From Pseudomonadota bacterium (lineage in GTDB: Bacteria > Pseudomonadota > Gammaproteobacteria > Burkholderiales > Burkholderiaceae), in assembly GCA_023441105.1 (NCBI GenBank), contig JAEZQX010000460.1, positions 1 to 25,632 on the forward strand: a stretch of 25,632 nucleotides of DNA. Direction: 5' to 3'. Positions 7,814-15,262 of the stretch are shown here, one piece after another. The number at the start of each line of letters is the position of its first letter. The stretch's first letter is position 1. A program made the position numbers and the translations under genes. Under the pieces are notes generated by a model. The model was not told the origin of the DNA, did no database searches, and saw nothing but the letters and a program-made list of their open reading frames with translations.

Positions 7814-8619
7814 GAGGCCGCGGGTACCGTTCCCTGCACCGCCCAAGCCCTAGCCATCATCCGGATCGAGCCGTCGGGGTCCGCCGCGAGCCTGTCCTGC
7901 AGCGCGTCGCGGATCGCGGCCTGGGTGGCGTCGGGCAGCGACGCAAGATAGGTGGGCGCTGCACCCTGGCGGCCGAGAAAAGGGCACCAGTAGTCGTCGA
8001 AGTCACGGAACACGGTCGGAATCTCGATGCCGCGAACCGAGATCGACACCAGCCCGGCACGTTCGAACAGCGCCCGCAGCGGCCCAGGCTGGCACAACGG
8101 AAAGCGCTCGGCCTGGTCGAGCCCGGCCCCGGCCGGCGCCTGCTCGACCGCGACATCCCAGAAGTGGCGCATCATCTGCATGCCGTCGGCGTAGTCCCAG
8201 ACGTAGAGGCCGATCTTGCCGCCGGGACGGGCGACGCGCCGCATGCCGTGGGCCATGGCGTCGGCATCGGCCACGAAGTTGAGCACCAGGCCGGAAACGG
8301 CGACATCGACCGTCGCCGCCGACCAGGGCAGGGCGCAGGCATCGCCAACCTCGAACTGCACCCGGGCATCGGCCAACCCGCTTCGCGCCTCGGCCAGGTA
8401 GGCGTCGGACTTGTCGAGCGCCCGCACCGTAGTCGGGTCCGCCTGCTGCAGGATGCAGCCCGTCATGGCACCGGTCCCGCAGCCGACATCGGCCCATTCC
8501 AGCTGGCGATCCACGGCCAGCCAGTCGATGAACTGCGCCGCGACGCGCCGGCTCCAGCGTCCGACGTAACGCTCATAGGCGCTACCCGAGCTCCAGTTCT
8601 CCTTCGCCGATTCGCCCAT
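7810..8619 (-). CDS. Class I SAM-dependent methyltransferase
   Basis: A 269-residue cytosolic methyltransferase. Motif I ADVGCGTGAMT (about residues 43-53) binds S-adenosylmethionine, and Asp69 in ALDKSD is the acidic residue after strand 2. VGDACALPWSAATVDVAVSGLVLNF fits motifs II and III, and VARPGGKIGLYVWDY fits the post-motif strand of the UbiE/COQ5-like (Methyltransf_11/25) group. The start at 8619 has AGGAG seven bases upstream; the frame continues upstream without support. Its TGA overlaps the GTG of the FMO gene. The 134-base gap to the upstream LysR gene leaves room for a promoter, but none is convincing. Substrate unknown. Confidence 0.9.
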   Translation of the reverse strand: MGESAKENWSSGSAYERYVGRWSRRVAAQFIDWLAVDRQLEWADVGCGTGAMTGCILQQADPTTVRALDKSDAYLAEARSGLADARVQFEVGDACALPWSAATVDVAVSGLVLNFVADADAMAHGMRRVARPGGKIGLYVWDYADGMQMMRHFWDVAVEQAPAGAGLDQAERFPLCQPGPLRALFERAGLVSISVRGIEIPTVFRDFDDYWCPFLGRQGAAPTYLASLPDATQAAIRDALQDRLAADPDGSIRMMARAWAVQGTVPAAS

Positions 8620-8753
8620 CGAGTGGCTCCTTTTCGTCGTCGGGAAGCGGGACCGCCTGCTGGCGACGGGGCGCCGGGTCGGGGCCGCGCGTCGAGATCG
8701 CAAGCATGCCTGCACCCCGGGAAGTTCTCAATGGCTCGCCGTGCGCCAGGCAG

Positions 8754-9734
8754 CTATCCCACCCGGCGCTGGAACCACTCGGGACGAGCCGGTGCCGGCA
8801 CCGGCGGCAGCCCCGCCGGCAGTCGCTGGCGGACCTGCTCTTCGACGAACGACCGGAAGTGGTCCAGGAAGGCGCGCACGCGGGGCTGCCGTACGAGGGA
8901 CTTGCGCACCAGGCCAATCAGCGGCGGCGAATTCTGTCCCTCCCATTCCAGCAGGACCGGCTGCAGCTTGCCGGTGCGAAGCGCATCGGCGGCAGTCAGG
9001 TCGTTGATCCGGCCAAGCATATGGCCGGCGAGCACGGGGGCGTCGAGCGCACCGCGATCGTCCCCGATCAGCATCGGGCGAACCTGCACCTCCGCTCGCT
9101 CGCCTGCGCGCGTGAACACCCACCGATCCAGCACTTCGCCGAAAGGCGTGCGAAAGATCGCACTCGGAAGGTCCGCGAGGTCTTCCGGCCGCGTCGGGAG
9201 GCCATGGCGCGTCCAGAAAGCGGGGGTCGCAACGACCAGCCAGCGCGTATGCGCGAAGGTGCGCACGATGGCGTCCTGCGGAACAGGCCAGCCGAACTGC
9301 AGCAGGATGTCGGCGCCCAGGCCGACCAGATCCCGGCTGCTGCCCGGATCGCGAAGGTCGATCAGCACGTTGGGGAAGACCGCATGAAAAGAGCGGAGCG
9401 CCTGCGCCAGGAGAAACCGGGTCACGACGCCCTGAGAAGCCACCACGATGGTTCCGGCCGGTGAACGCTGGGCATCGCGCAAGCCGCTCTCGGCATCGGC
9501 GAAGTCGGACAACAGCCTGCGCACTCGATCCACATACAACTCGGCATCGCGCGTTGGCCGTAGCGCCTTGCCGTCCCGGTGCAACAGCGAGACGCCCAAC
9601 TCCTTCTCCAGCGCGCCGATCAGCCGGTGAACCGAAGGCACGGCAACGTCGAGGTGCCTCGCCGCGGCGGCGAAGGTCCGGTGGTCGATGGCTGCCATCA
9701 GGTATTCCATCGCGCGCAGCTTGTTGATCCCCAC
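8754..9734 (-). CDS. LysR-type transcriptional regulator
   Basis: A 326-residue regulator. The N-terminal winged helix-turn-helix (residues 1-62; FAAAARHLDVAVPSVHRLIGALEKELGVSLLHR) is followed by a LysR substrate-binding domain (TIVVASQGVVTRFLL... LIDLRDPGSSRDLVGLGADILLQFGWP). It starts with GTG at 9734; an ATG eight codons in is an alternative. It diverges from a Bug-type binding protein, with a T-N11-A operator in the 112-base gap, an arrangement common in Bordetella and relatives. The likely role is ligand-dependent control of that gene and of itself. Whether it also controls the downstream methyltransferase set is unclear. Confidence 0.93.
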   Translation of the reverse strand: MGINKLRAMEYLMAAIDHRTFAAAARHLDVAVPSVHRLIGALEKELGVSLLHRDGKALRPTRDAELYVDRVRRLLSDFADAESGLRDAQRSPAGTIVVASQGVVTRFLLAQALRSFHAVFPNVLIDLRDPGSSRDLVGLGADILLQFGWPVPQDAIVRTFAHTRWLVVATPAFWTRHGLPTRPEDLADLPSAIFRTPFGEVLDRWVFTRAGERAEVQVRPMLIGDDRGALDAPVLAGHMLGRINDLTAADALRTGKLQPVLLEWEGQNSPPLIGLVRKSLVRQPRVRAFLDHFRSFVEEQVRQRLPAGLPPVPAPARPEWFQRRVG

Positions 9735-9750
9735 GGCCGGACCCGCTTCG

Positions 9751-9765
9751 TTAGCAGGATGCTAA
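9751..9765. promoter_or_regulatory. LysR-type operator (T-N11-A box)
   Basis: TTAGCAGGATGCTAA is an inverted repeat (TTAGC / GCTAA, five-base spacer) that contains T-N11-A, the LysR consensus. It lies in the gap between the divergent LysR gene (start 9734) and the Bug gene (start 9847), about 81 bases before the latter, a normal position for a LysR recognition site. Confidence 0.65.
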
Positions 9766-9846
9766 TGCTACTTTGCGGCGGCCCGGATTGTCGCGGGGGT
9801 ATGCCAGGGCGCAAGATGCCTCACACCACAATGTCTGGAGGCTCGC

Positions 9847-10863
9847 ATGGCGACGCGCAGGGACATCATCCGGCAGATCCTGCTGGGCTCTCTCACCGGG
9901 CTCACCGCCCGCGTCGGCGCTGCTGGCGCGCAGCTACGATCCCTGCAACTGGTCGTGCCGACCTCGCCGGGAAGCCAGCCTGACCTCATCGCCCGCTGGC
10001 TGATCGACCCGCTATCGCGGCGCGCTGGCGTGCCGGGTATGGTTCTGAATCGGCCTGGCGCCTCCGGCGCGATCGCAGCCGACTCGGTCCTGGCCGCGCC
10101 GCCAGAAGCCGGCACACTGCTGCTCAGCGGACTGGACGCCGTCGCCTACTCGCACCTGAACAGCGAGCGGCGCCGCCTCGACCCGCTGGTCGATTTCATC
10201 CCGGTCGGCGCCGCGAGCCGCGACTCCTGGCTGCTGGTGGTTTCGAAGGACTCGCAGATCACGGAAGTCGCCGCACTCGCCGCCTCCTCTCGCCATGCGC
10301 CACTCACCTACGCAAGCGCCGGCGAAGGCTCCACCCCCCATCTCGTGACCGCGAAGTTCGTGCGCGATCTAGGCCTCGCCGCGACGCACGTCCCGTACAA
10401 GCAGAGCTTCCTGCCGGACCTGATCGCGCGACGTATCGACTTCGTCATCGCGCCCACGCCCGCCATGCTGCCGCAGGTCCGTGCCGGGCAGCTCAGGGTG
10501 CTCGCTTCGCTGACGGACGAACGACTCGCCGTAGCGCCGGAGATCCCCTCGATCCGGGAGCTCGGGTGGCCGGAGCAGGTGTTCCATGCCGGGCTATTCC
10601 TTTTCGCACCGTCGGCGCTTTCCGCCAGGGCCCGCGACATCAACGGCTGGCTGGTGGACGTGGTCCGGCAGGCGGACATCAGGGCACGCTACAAGGACGC
10701 GGGCATCGAACCGGTCGAGGAGGATGTGGCGCAGGTTGGCGCTGCTGTCGCGGCGCGCCTGCGCAGGATGGACGCGATGCGCGAAGCCGTCTTCGGCCGC
10801 CGGCAGTCGCACCGGCGCCTGGACCGCTTGGCTCCTCAGACACCCGCACGCTCGGTCGCTTGA
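9847..10863 (+). CDS. Bug/TctC-family TTT substrate-binding protein
   Basis: A 338-residue periplasmic protein. The N-terminus (TRRDIIRQILLGSLTGL...GAAGAQ) is a twin-arginine-like signal. The mature part follows the Bug pattern: LQLVVPTSPGSQPDLIARWL near the start, a NRPGASGAIAAD loop, YASAGEGSTPHLVTAKF, THVPYKQSFLPDLIARRIDF and PEIPSIRELGWPE. Bug proteins capture carboxylates and related organic acids for TctAB-type transporters or act as sensors. No TctA/TctB genes are in the window, so it is an orphan receptor. GGAGG six bases before the ATG supports the start. The C-terminus carries an unusual basic extension (RRQSHRRLDRLAPQ). A divergent LysR gene probably controls it. Ligand unknown. 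Confidence 0.92.
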   Translation: MATRRDIIRQILLGSLTGLTARVGAAGAQLRSLQLVVPTSPGSQPDLIARWLIDPLSRRAGVPGMVLNRPGASGAIAADSVLAAPPEAGTLLLSGLDAVAYSHLNSERRRLDPLVDFIPVGAASRDSWLLVVSKDSQITEVAALAASSRHAPLTYASAGEGSTPHLVTAKFVRDLGLAATHVPYKQSFLPDLIARRIDFVIAPTPAMLPQVRAGQLRVLASLTDERLAVAPEIPSIRELGWPEQVFHAGLFLFAPSALSARARDINGWLVDVVRQADIRARYKDAGIEPVEEDVAQVGAAVAARLRRMDAMREAVFGRRQSHRRLDRLAPQTPARSVA

Positions 10864-10926
10864 AGAGGCGGCCATGTTCGGAGAGGCGCCCCCTGCCATC
10901 GCCTTTCGCATCGGGCGTCGCCCTCG

Positions 10927-10932
10927 TATACT
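10927..10932 (+). promoter_or_regulatory. Possible -10 box for the small lipoprotein gene
   Basis: TATACT matches five of six bases of the -10 consensus, with a weak -35-like TTTCGC (10904-10909) 17 bases upstream. It would give a leader of about 40 bases with a GGAGG site before the ATG at 10980. Confidence 0.35.
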
Positions 10933-10979
10933 GGTCTCGTCGACGGCATCTTGCTTCCACCTCACGGGGAGGAAGGGTC

Positions 10980-11171
10980 ATGAGATCGAGACGACATGAG
11001 GCCATGTGCGTTGCAATCGTACTGGCCGCGCTGAGCGGATGTGGTGGCGGCGGGGCCGGTGACGAGCCCCCTGCCGAAGCAAACCCATCGACGCCGGCGC
11101 CCTCGCCAGCGCCCGCCCCGGCGCCGAACCGCACGCCGAGCCCGCCGCCTATGAACCAGCCCGGCTACTAG
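10980..11171 (+). CDS. Small proline-rich lipoprotein
   Basis: A 63-residue protein. A short basic N-terminus and hydrophobic stretch end in a lipobox (LSGC, Cys21), followed by Gly and acidic residues, then an Ala/Pro/Ser-rich tail (TPAPSPAPAPAPNRTPSPPP). The start at 10980 has a strong GGAGG seven bases upstream. A -10-like TATACT lies about 47 bases before the ATG. The composition suggests a surface or periplasmic spacer lipoprotein with no folded domain. It has no evident link to its neighbours. Such small Pro-rich lipoproteins are common and functionally unassigned. The strong ribosome site and lipobox together make it likely to be real despite its size. Confidence 0.7.
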   Translation: MRSRRHEAMCVAIVLAALSGCGGGGAGDEPPAEANPSTPAPSPAPAPAPNRTPSPPPMNQPGY

Positions 11172-11240
11172 CATCGGCCATGGCTCCCCCTTCCCCTCGC
11201 ACGGCAATCGCCTGGCGCAGTCGCGCGCGGCTGCAGGCGC

Positions 11241-11246
11241 TAGACT
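11241..11246 (+). promoter_or_regulatory. -10-like box six bases before the polymerase start (leaderless candidate)
   Basis: TAGACT ends six bases before the ATG at 11253, so a transcript starting from it would begin at or next to the start codon. No Shine-Dalgarno sequence is visible in front of this ATG. The -35 region (CAGTCG at a 17-base spacing) is poor. Confidence 0.4.
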
Positions 11247-11252
11247 CCGTGC

Positions 11253-12527
11253 ATGGGTTCAGCGGACGACGCCATCACCATCCACCTCGACGGCCGTGAC
11301 GTCGACATCTCGCATCCCGACAAGCTCCTGTTCCCCGCCGCCAAGGTCCGCAAGCTCGACCTGGTGAACTACTACCTGGCGGTGGCGGAGGGCGCCTTGC
11401 GCGGCGCCGGCGGCCGGCCCTGCGTGCTGGTGCGCTATCCGAACGGCATCGGCGAGGAGTTCTTCTTCCAGAAACGTGCCCCGGCCAAGCGGCCGGATTG
11501 GCTCGACATCGCCTCGATCCGCTTTCCCTCCGGCCGCAGCGCCGACGAGGTCGTGCCGCGTCATCCCGCCGACCTGGCCTGGATGGCCAATCTCGCCTGC
11601 CTCGAATTGCATCCGCATCCGGTGCGCGCCGACGACCTGGAGCATCCCGACGAACTGCGCATCGACCTCGACCCGGTACCGGGCATCGAATGGCCGCAGA
11701 TCAGGGAAGTCGCGCGCATCGTGCAAGAGGCGCTGGCGGAGCTCGGGCTCATCGGCTGGCCCAAGACCTCGGGGTCGCGCGGCCTGCACGTGCTGGTCCG
11801 CATCGAGCGCCGCTGGACCTTCGACCAGGTGCGCCGCGCGGCGCTGGCGCTGGCCCGCGACGTGGAGCGCCGCGCGCCGCAACTGGCCACCAGCGCCTGG
11901 TGGAAGGAGGAACGTCGCGGAGTCTTCATCGACTACAACCAGAACGCCAAGGATCGCACCGTTGCCTCCGCCTACTCGGTGCGGCCGAAGCCCGACGCGC
12001 GCGTCTCGACGCCGGTGACCTGGCAGGAGCTGGAAGACTGCGATCCCGCCGACTTCACCCTCTGGACAGTGCCGAAGCGCCTGCAGGCAAGCGGCGACCC
12101 GCATGCGGCCATCGATGCCCATGCCGATTCGCTGGAGGGACTGCTGGAGCTGTCGGCCCGGCATGAGGCCGAAGGCGAGGGCGACGCACCCTGGCCGCCG
12201 CACTATCGCAAGGCCGCCGGCGAACCCAGGCGCGCACCACCCTCGACCGCGCGCTCCGCGGGTGCAGCGGGTGCGGCGGGTTCCAAGGCCACGGCGGCAC
12301 GGCCCAAGGCGCCGCTGATCGAGGTCGCGCGGGCCGATCGCGAGGAGGACGCGGTCGCCGCCGCGGAAGCGTGGAAGGCCAGCCATCCCAAGGCCGCCGC
12401 CCACCTGGAACCGGCCGATGTGCTCGTCGACCGCATGCGCGGCCGGTCGTCGCTGTGGTACCGGGTGCGGATCAACCTGACGCGCGTGCCGCCACGGTTG
12501 CGGCCGAAGGTGCCCAAGGCCTCATAG
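11253..12527 (+). CDS. Stand-alone LigD-type primase-polymerase (PolD-like)
   Basis: A 424-residue archaeo-eukaryotic primase (PrimPol) superfamily protein, matching the polymerase module of LigD without nuclease or ligase modules. Residues ~12-300 hold the fold. DLD at 138-140 are the metal ligands, SGSRGLH (173-179) is the nucleotide-binding motif, Asp228 in FIDYNQNAKDRTVASAYSVR is probably the third acidic residue, and TPVTWQEL follows. Such enzymes add ribonucleotides or dNTPs at gaps and breaks during NHEJ or excision repair. A flexible Ala/Pro/Lys linker (~310-350) leads to a tail with VDRMRGRSSLWYRVRINLTRVP, which I recall from actinobacterial stand-alone polymerases. It is convergent with a flavodoxin-like gene, beyond which lies a LigC-like ligase. 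No ribosome site is evident, so it may be leaderless. Confidence 0.92.
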   Translation: MGSADDAITIHLDGRDVDISHPDKLLFPAAKVRKLDLVNYYLAVAEGALRGAGGRPCVLVRYPNGIGEEFFFQKRAPAKRPDWLDIASIRFPSGRSADEVVPRHPADLAWMANLACLELHPHPVRADDLEHPDELRIDLDPVPGIEWPQIREVARIVQEALAELGLIGWPKTSGSRGLHVLVRIERRWTFDQVRRAALALARDVERRAPQLATSAWWKEERRGVFIDYNQNAKDRTVASAYSVRPKPDARVSTPVTWQELEDCDPADFTLWTVPKRLQASGDPHAAIDAHADSLEGLLELSARHEAEGEGDAPWPPHYRKAAGEPRRAPPSTARSAGAAGAAGSKATAARPKAPLIEVARADREEDAVAAAEAWKASHPKAAAHLEPADVLVDRMRGRSSLWYRVRINLTRVPPRLRPKVPKAS

Positions 12528-12537
12528 CCATCCCGAA

Positions 12538-13143
12538 TCATGTCTTGCCCGGATACTCCGCGCGGCGCAACTGCGTGGCCAGGTGCACCGCGTTGCGAAT
12601 CATCATCGCGGTGGCATTGGCCGTCTTCTCCGGCGGCGGATCCCTGTCCTTGTAGTCGACTTTCTGCATCGCCTCGCCCACCCAATAAGTCATGGCGTTC
12701 GCGGCGAGGCTGAAGCCGACGTCGTTCAGGGCCTGGAACATTTCCGCGGCGACGTGATGCGCGCCGTCCTCGTTGCCGACCACGGCGACGCAGGCGACCC
12801 GCCCATAGGAGGGCATCCGCCCCTGGTCGTCCGTCTCGCTGAGGAAGGCGTCCATGCGCTCGACGACCCGCTTGGCGACGCTGCCCGGCTGCCCCATCCA
12901 GATCGGCGTGCCAAGCACCAGGATGTCGGCCTCGAGGATGCGCCGGCGCAAAGCCGGCCAGTCATCGCCGGGACCTTCATCCGAGGTGACGCCGGGCAAC
13001 ACGTTCAGTGGCGCCACCCGCACGCTCTCGAAGGAAACACCGTGGGTCTTGAAGGCTTCGCCGATCCGAGCCAGCAAGAGCCCGGTCGAGGACTCCTCGT
13101 CGTTGCGCTTGAGCGTGCAGTTCAAGCCGATCGCACTCAACAT
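12538..13143 (-). CDS. Flavodoxin-like NAD(P)H-dependent oxidoreductase
   Basis: A 201-residue protein with a flavodoxin-like fold. The N-terminal strand and phosphate loop (LNCTLKRNDEESST) and the segment ILVLGTPIWMGQPGSVAKRVVERMD (about residues 76-100) fit the FMN-binding loops of the NADPH-dependent FMN reductase / WrbA-like group. VACVAVVGNEDGAHH fits the third loop. The start at 13143 has GGAGG eight bases upstream. It sits between a PrimPol gene and a LigC-like ligase gene, 90 bases downstream of the frame-opposite ligase end, on the ligase strand. A role in quinone or flavin reduction is the default; a tie to DNA repair is only positional. Its stop is ten bases from the convergent polymerase stop. 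Confidence 0.85.
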   Translation of the reverse strand: MLSAIGLNCTLKRNDEESSTGLLLARIGEAFKTHGVSFESVRVAPLNVLPGVTSDEGPGDDWPALRRRILEADILVLGTPIWMGQPGSVAKRVVERMDAFLSETDDQGRMPSYGRVACVAVVGNEDGAHHVAAEMFQALNDVGFSLAANAMTYWVGEAMQKVDYKDRDPPPEKTANATAMMIRNAVHLATQLRRAEYPGKT

Positions 13144-13208
13144 CGGTCGATCCTCCGCAAGGTCAGGAAGTGCCTGCGGCCGCAATCCTTGTACCCATCG
13201 TGCAGCCG

Positions 13209-13240
13209 CTCAGGTGTTCAGGCGTTGAGGCGCTCAGGCG
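13209..13240. repeat. Four 8-bp tandem repeats across the ligase stop codon
   Basis: CTCAGGTG, TTCAGGCG, TTGAGGCG and CTCAGGCG follow one another (consensus YTSAGGYG). The last unit contains the stop codon of the LigC-like gene (13234-13236, minus strand). Copies are imperfect, so slippage is probably slow. Confidence 0.6.
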
Positions 13241-14310
13241 CCGAACACCTTGGCCAGCTCGTACGGCGTCGTCACCTCCAGCTGGTCGTAGCGGCAGTCC
13301 TGCGGCGGCTTGTCGGGACGCCAGCGCACGAACGTGGTGGCGTGCCGGAAGCGGTCGTTCTGCAGGTGGTCGTAGCGCACCTCGCAGACACGCTCCGGCC
13401 GCAGCGGCTCCCAGCTCAGGTCCTTGCCGCCGCTCCAGCGGCTCTGCGCCCCGGGCATGCGCTGCGCATCGCCCACCTGGGCGTTGCCCCAGTCGCGCCA
13501 GGGATGATCGGCCATCCCGCCCTCCCGCAGCGGCGCGAGCTCCTGCAGCAGCTGCTGCCGCACCGCCATCTTGAACGACGAGGTGACACCGACGTGATGC
13601 AGCACGCCGGCGTCGTCGTAGAGGCCCAGCAGCAGCGAGCCGACGGCGTCGTCGCGATCCTTGTAGAGGCGGAAGCCGGCCACGACGCAATCCGCGGTGC
13701 GCACGTGCTTGATCTTGAGCATGGCGCGCTTGCCGGGCTGGTAGGTGGCCGACTCGAGCTTCGCCACCACGCCGTCGAGGCCCGCGCCCTCGAACTGCGC
13801 CAGCCAGCGCTCGGCCATCGCGCGATCGCCGGTGACCGGCGTGAGATGCAGCGGCGGCCCGGCGCTGCCGAGCAGGCGTTCGAGCCGCACCCGTCGCTCG
13901 GCCTGGGGAATCGCCATCGTCGAGCGACCGCCCGCGCCGAGCAGGTCGAAGGCGACGAAGCGGGCCGGCGTCTCCTGCGCCAGCTTTGCGATGCGCGACG
14001 CGGCGGGATGGATGCGCTGCTGGAGCGCATCGAAGTCGAGGCCGCGCGGCGACGCCACGACGATCTCGCCGTCGAGCACGCAGTCTGCCGGCAGGATCTC
14101 CCTGAGTGCCTTCTCGAGCTCCGGGAAGTAGCGGTTGAGCGGCTTCAGGTCCCGGCTCTGCAGCAAGGTCTGTTCGGCGGTGTTGAAGACGATCGCCCGG
14201 AAACCATCCCACTTGGGTTCGAACAGGAAGCCGGGATCCGTCGGCAGCGCGTCCGCGATCTTCGCGAGCATCGGTTCGATCGGTGGCGAGGGCAACGGTT
14301 CGGCGGACAT
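13234..14310 (-). CDS. ATP-dependent DNA ligase, LigC-like
   Basis: A 358-residue ligase consisting of only the catalytic core: adenylation domain then OB fold. Motif I is EPKWDGFRA with Lys33 as the AMP-accepting residue. LDGEIV fits motif III, DGVVAKLES motif IV and MLKIKH motif V. The C-terminal ERVCEVRYDHLQNDRFRHATTFVRWRPDK is the OB-fold region shared with LigC and the LigD ligase domain. It seals nicks using ATP, alongside the NAD-dependent LigA presumably encoded elsewhere. Its length matches my recollection of Mycobacterium LigC. It has no N-terminal DNA-binding domain. The ATG at 14310 has no good ribosome site. The genes nearby are a PolD-like polymerase and a LigB-like ligase, supporting a repair role. 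Confidence 0.93.
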   Translation of the reverse strand: MSAEPLPSPPIEPMLAKIADALPTDPGFLFEPKWDGFRAIVFNTAEQTLLQSRDLKPLNRYFPELEKALREILPADCVLDGEIVVASPRGLDFDALQQRIHPAASRIAKLAQETPARFVAFDLLGAGGRSTMAIPQAERRVRLERLLGSAGPPLHLTPVTGDRAMAERWLAQFEGAGLDGVVAKLESATYQPGKRAMLKIKHVRTADCVVAGFRLYKDRDDAVGSLLLGLYDDAGVLHHVGVTSSFKMAVRQQLLQELAPLREGGMADHPWRDWGNAQVGDAQRMPGAQSRWSGGKDLSWEPLRPERVCEVRYDHLQNDRFRHATTFVRWRPDKPPQDCRYDQLEVTTPYELAKVFGA

Positions 14311-14354
14311 GCTCGGCCTGAGGCGGCAAATTCAGTGCATGATGGGGGCGACAC

Positions 14355-14375
14355 CCGATGATCCGCGATCATCGG
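14355..14375. repeat. Perfect inverted repeat upstream of the PheC-like gene
   Basis: CCGATGATC (14355-14363) and GATCATCGG (14367-14375) are exact reverse complements with a three-base CGC centre. The element lies 41 bases before the PheC-like ATG and 45 bases before the divergent ligase ATG. It may be an operator for the divergent pair, or a 5' UTR hairpin (nine base pairs) on the plus strand. There is no U tract, so it is not a normal terminator. Confidence 0.6.
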
Positions 14376-14416
14376 ATCCCGGCCCTTCGAGAAACCCTAC
14401 GCAGGAGAAACCCGCC

Positions 14417-15220
14417 ATGTCTCGATTCCTTCGCCGCGCCGGCTCGTGCCTTGCCCAGGTCGCGCTCGCTGCTGCCTTTGTCGGCGTCGGCGGCACCGCC
14501 ACGCCTGCGGCCGCCGGGCAGCGCCTCGACCGCATCAACGAGAGCAAGGTCCTGCGCGTCGGTACGCCCGGCGACTACCGGCCTTTCGCCATCAAGTCGG
14601 GCGACGGCTACAGCGGCCACGACATCGACCTGATCGAGCAAGTCGCCAGGGAGCTCGGGGCGAAGATCGAATACGTGCCGACCACCTGGAAGACGCTGCT
14701 GCCCGACCTGCAGGCCGACAAGTTCGACATCGCGGTGGGCGGCATCACCCGCAACGTGGCGCGGATCGGTGCCGCCGACATGCTGCCGGGTTACGCGCCA
14801 TTCGGCAAGGTCGCCCTCATCCGGGCCGAGCACAAGAACCGCTTCACCACGCTCGACAGCCTCAACCAGCCGGACGTACGGGTGATCAAGAATCCGGGCG
14901 GCACCAACGAGCAGTTCGTGCTCGCCAACCTCAAGAACGCGCAGGTCGTCACGCACGAGAAGAATGCCGAGATCCCGGGTCTGATCGCCGAAGGCAAGGG
15001 CGACGTGATGATCACCGAAACCTACGAGGCCCTGCACTACGCCCGCACCGACCCGCGCCTGGCGGCCGCCTTCATCGATGCCCCGTTGACGCCGCCGAAC
15101 ACGCTCGGCTTCCTGCTGCCGAAAGACGACGCCGATTACGGACGCGTCATGCACTTCGTGTGGGGGCTGCTGGAGGAGCGGGGAATGGTGAAAGGCGCGG
15201 CGCAGAAGTGGCTGAAGTAA
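14417..15220 (+). CDS. Periplasmic solute-binding-fold protein, cyclohexadienyl dehydratase (PheC)-like
   Basis: A 267-residue exported protein with a Sec signal ending near ATPAAAG and a type II periplasmic binding fold (SBP_bac_3). The pattern LDRINESKVLRVGTPGDYRPF, GYSGHDIDLIEQVARELGAK, DKFDIAVGGI, NPGGTNEQFVLANLK and DVMITETYEA is closer to periplasmic cyclohexadienyl dehydratase (PheC) than to typical amino-acid receptors. PheC converts prephenate or arogenate to phenylpyruvate or phenylalanine, and its catalytic glutamate lies in the segment aligned with MITETYEA. The start is fixed by AGGAG nine bases upstream. No ABC permease or ATPase lies nearby, which fits an enzyme or an orphan receptor better than a transporter part. 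An inverted repeat precedes it. Confidence 0.82.
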   Translation: MSRFLRRAGSCLAQVALAAAFVGVGGTATPAAAGQRLDRINESKVLRVGTPGDYRPFAIKSGDGYSGHDIDLIEQVARELGAKIEYVPTTWKTLLPDLQADKFDIAVGGITRNVARIGAADMLPGYAPFGKVALIRAEHKNRFTTLDSLNQPDVRVIKNPGGTNEQFVLANLKNAQVVTHEKNAEIPGLIAEGKGDVMITETYEALHYARTDPRLAAAFIDAPLTPPNTLGFLLPKDDADYGRVMHFVWGLLEERGMVKGAAQKWLK

Positions 15221-15262
15221 CGGGTGATCGCCAGCTGCTCGGCCCGGACCGTCAGGCATCGA

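Noticed and set aside
6650..7951. Plus-strand open frame of 433 residues
   Set aside because: It is antisense to the FMO gene, whose FAD and NADPH motifs and coupled overlaps are convincing.
13234..14310. Reading the ligase as the ligase part of a broken LigD fusion
   Set aside because: The length and start fit a complete LigC-like protein, and the polymerase gene is convergent with a separate gene between, so this is not a frameshifted fusion.
12583..14361. A 592-residue plus-strand open frame
   Set aside because: It is antisense to the flavodoxin-like gene and the LigC-like ligase, both of which have clear motifs.
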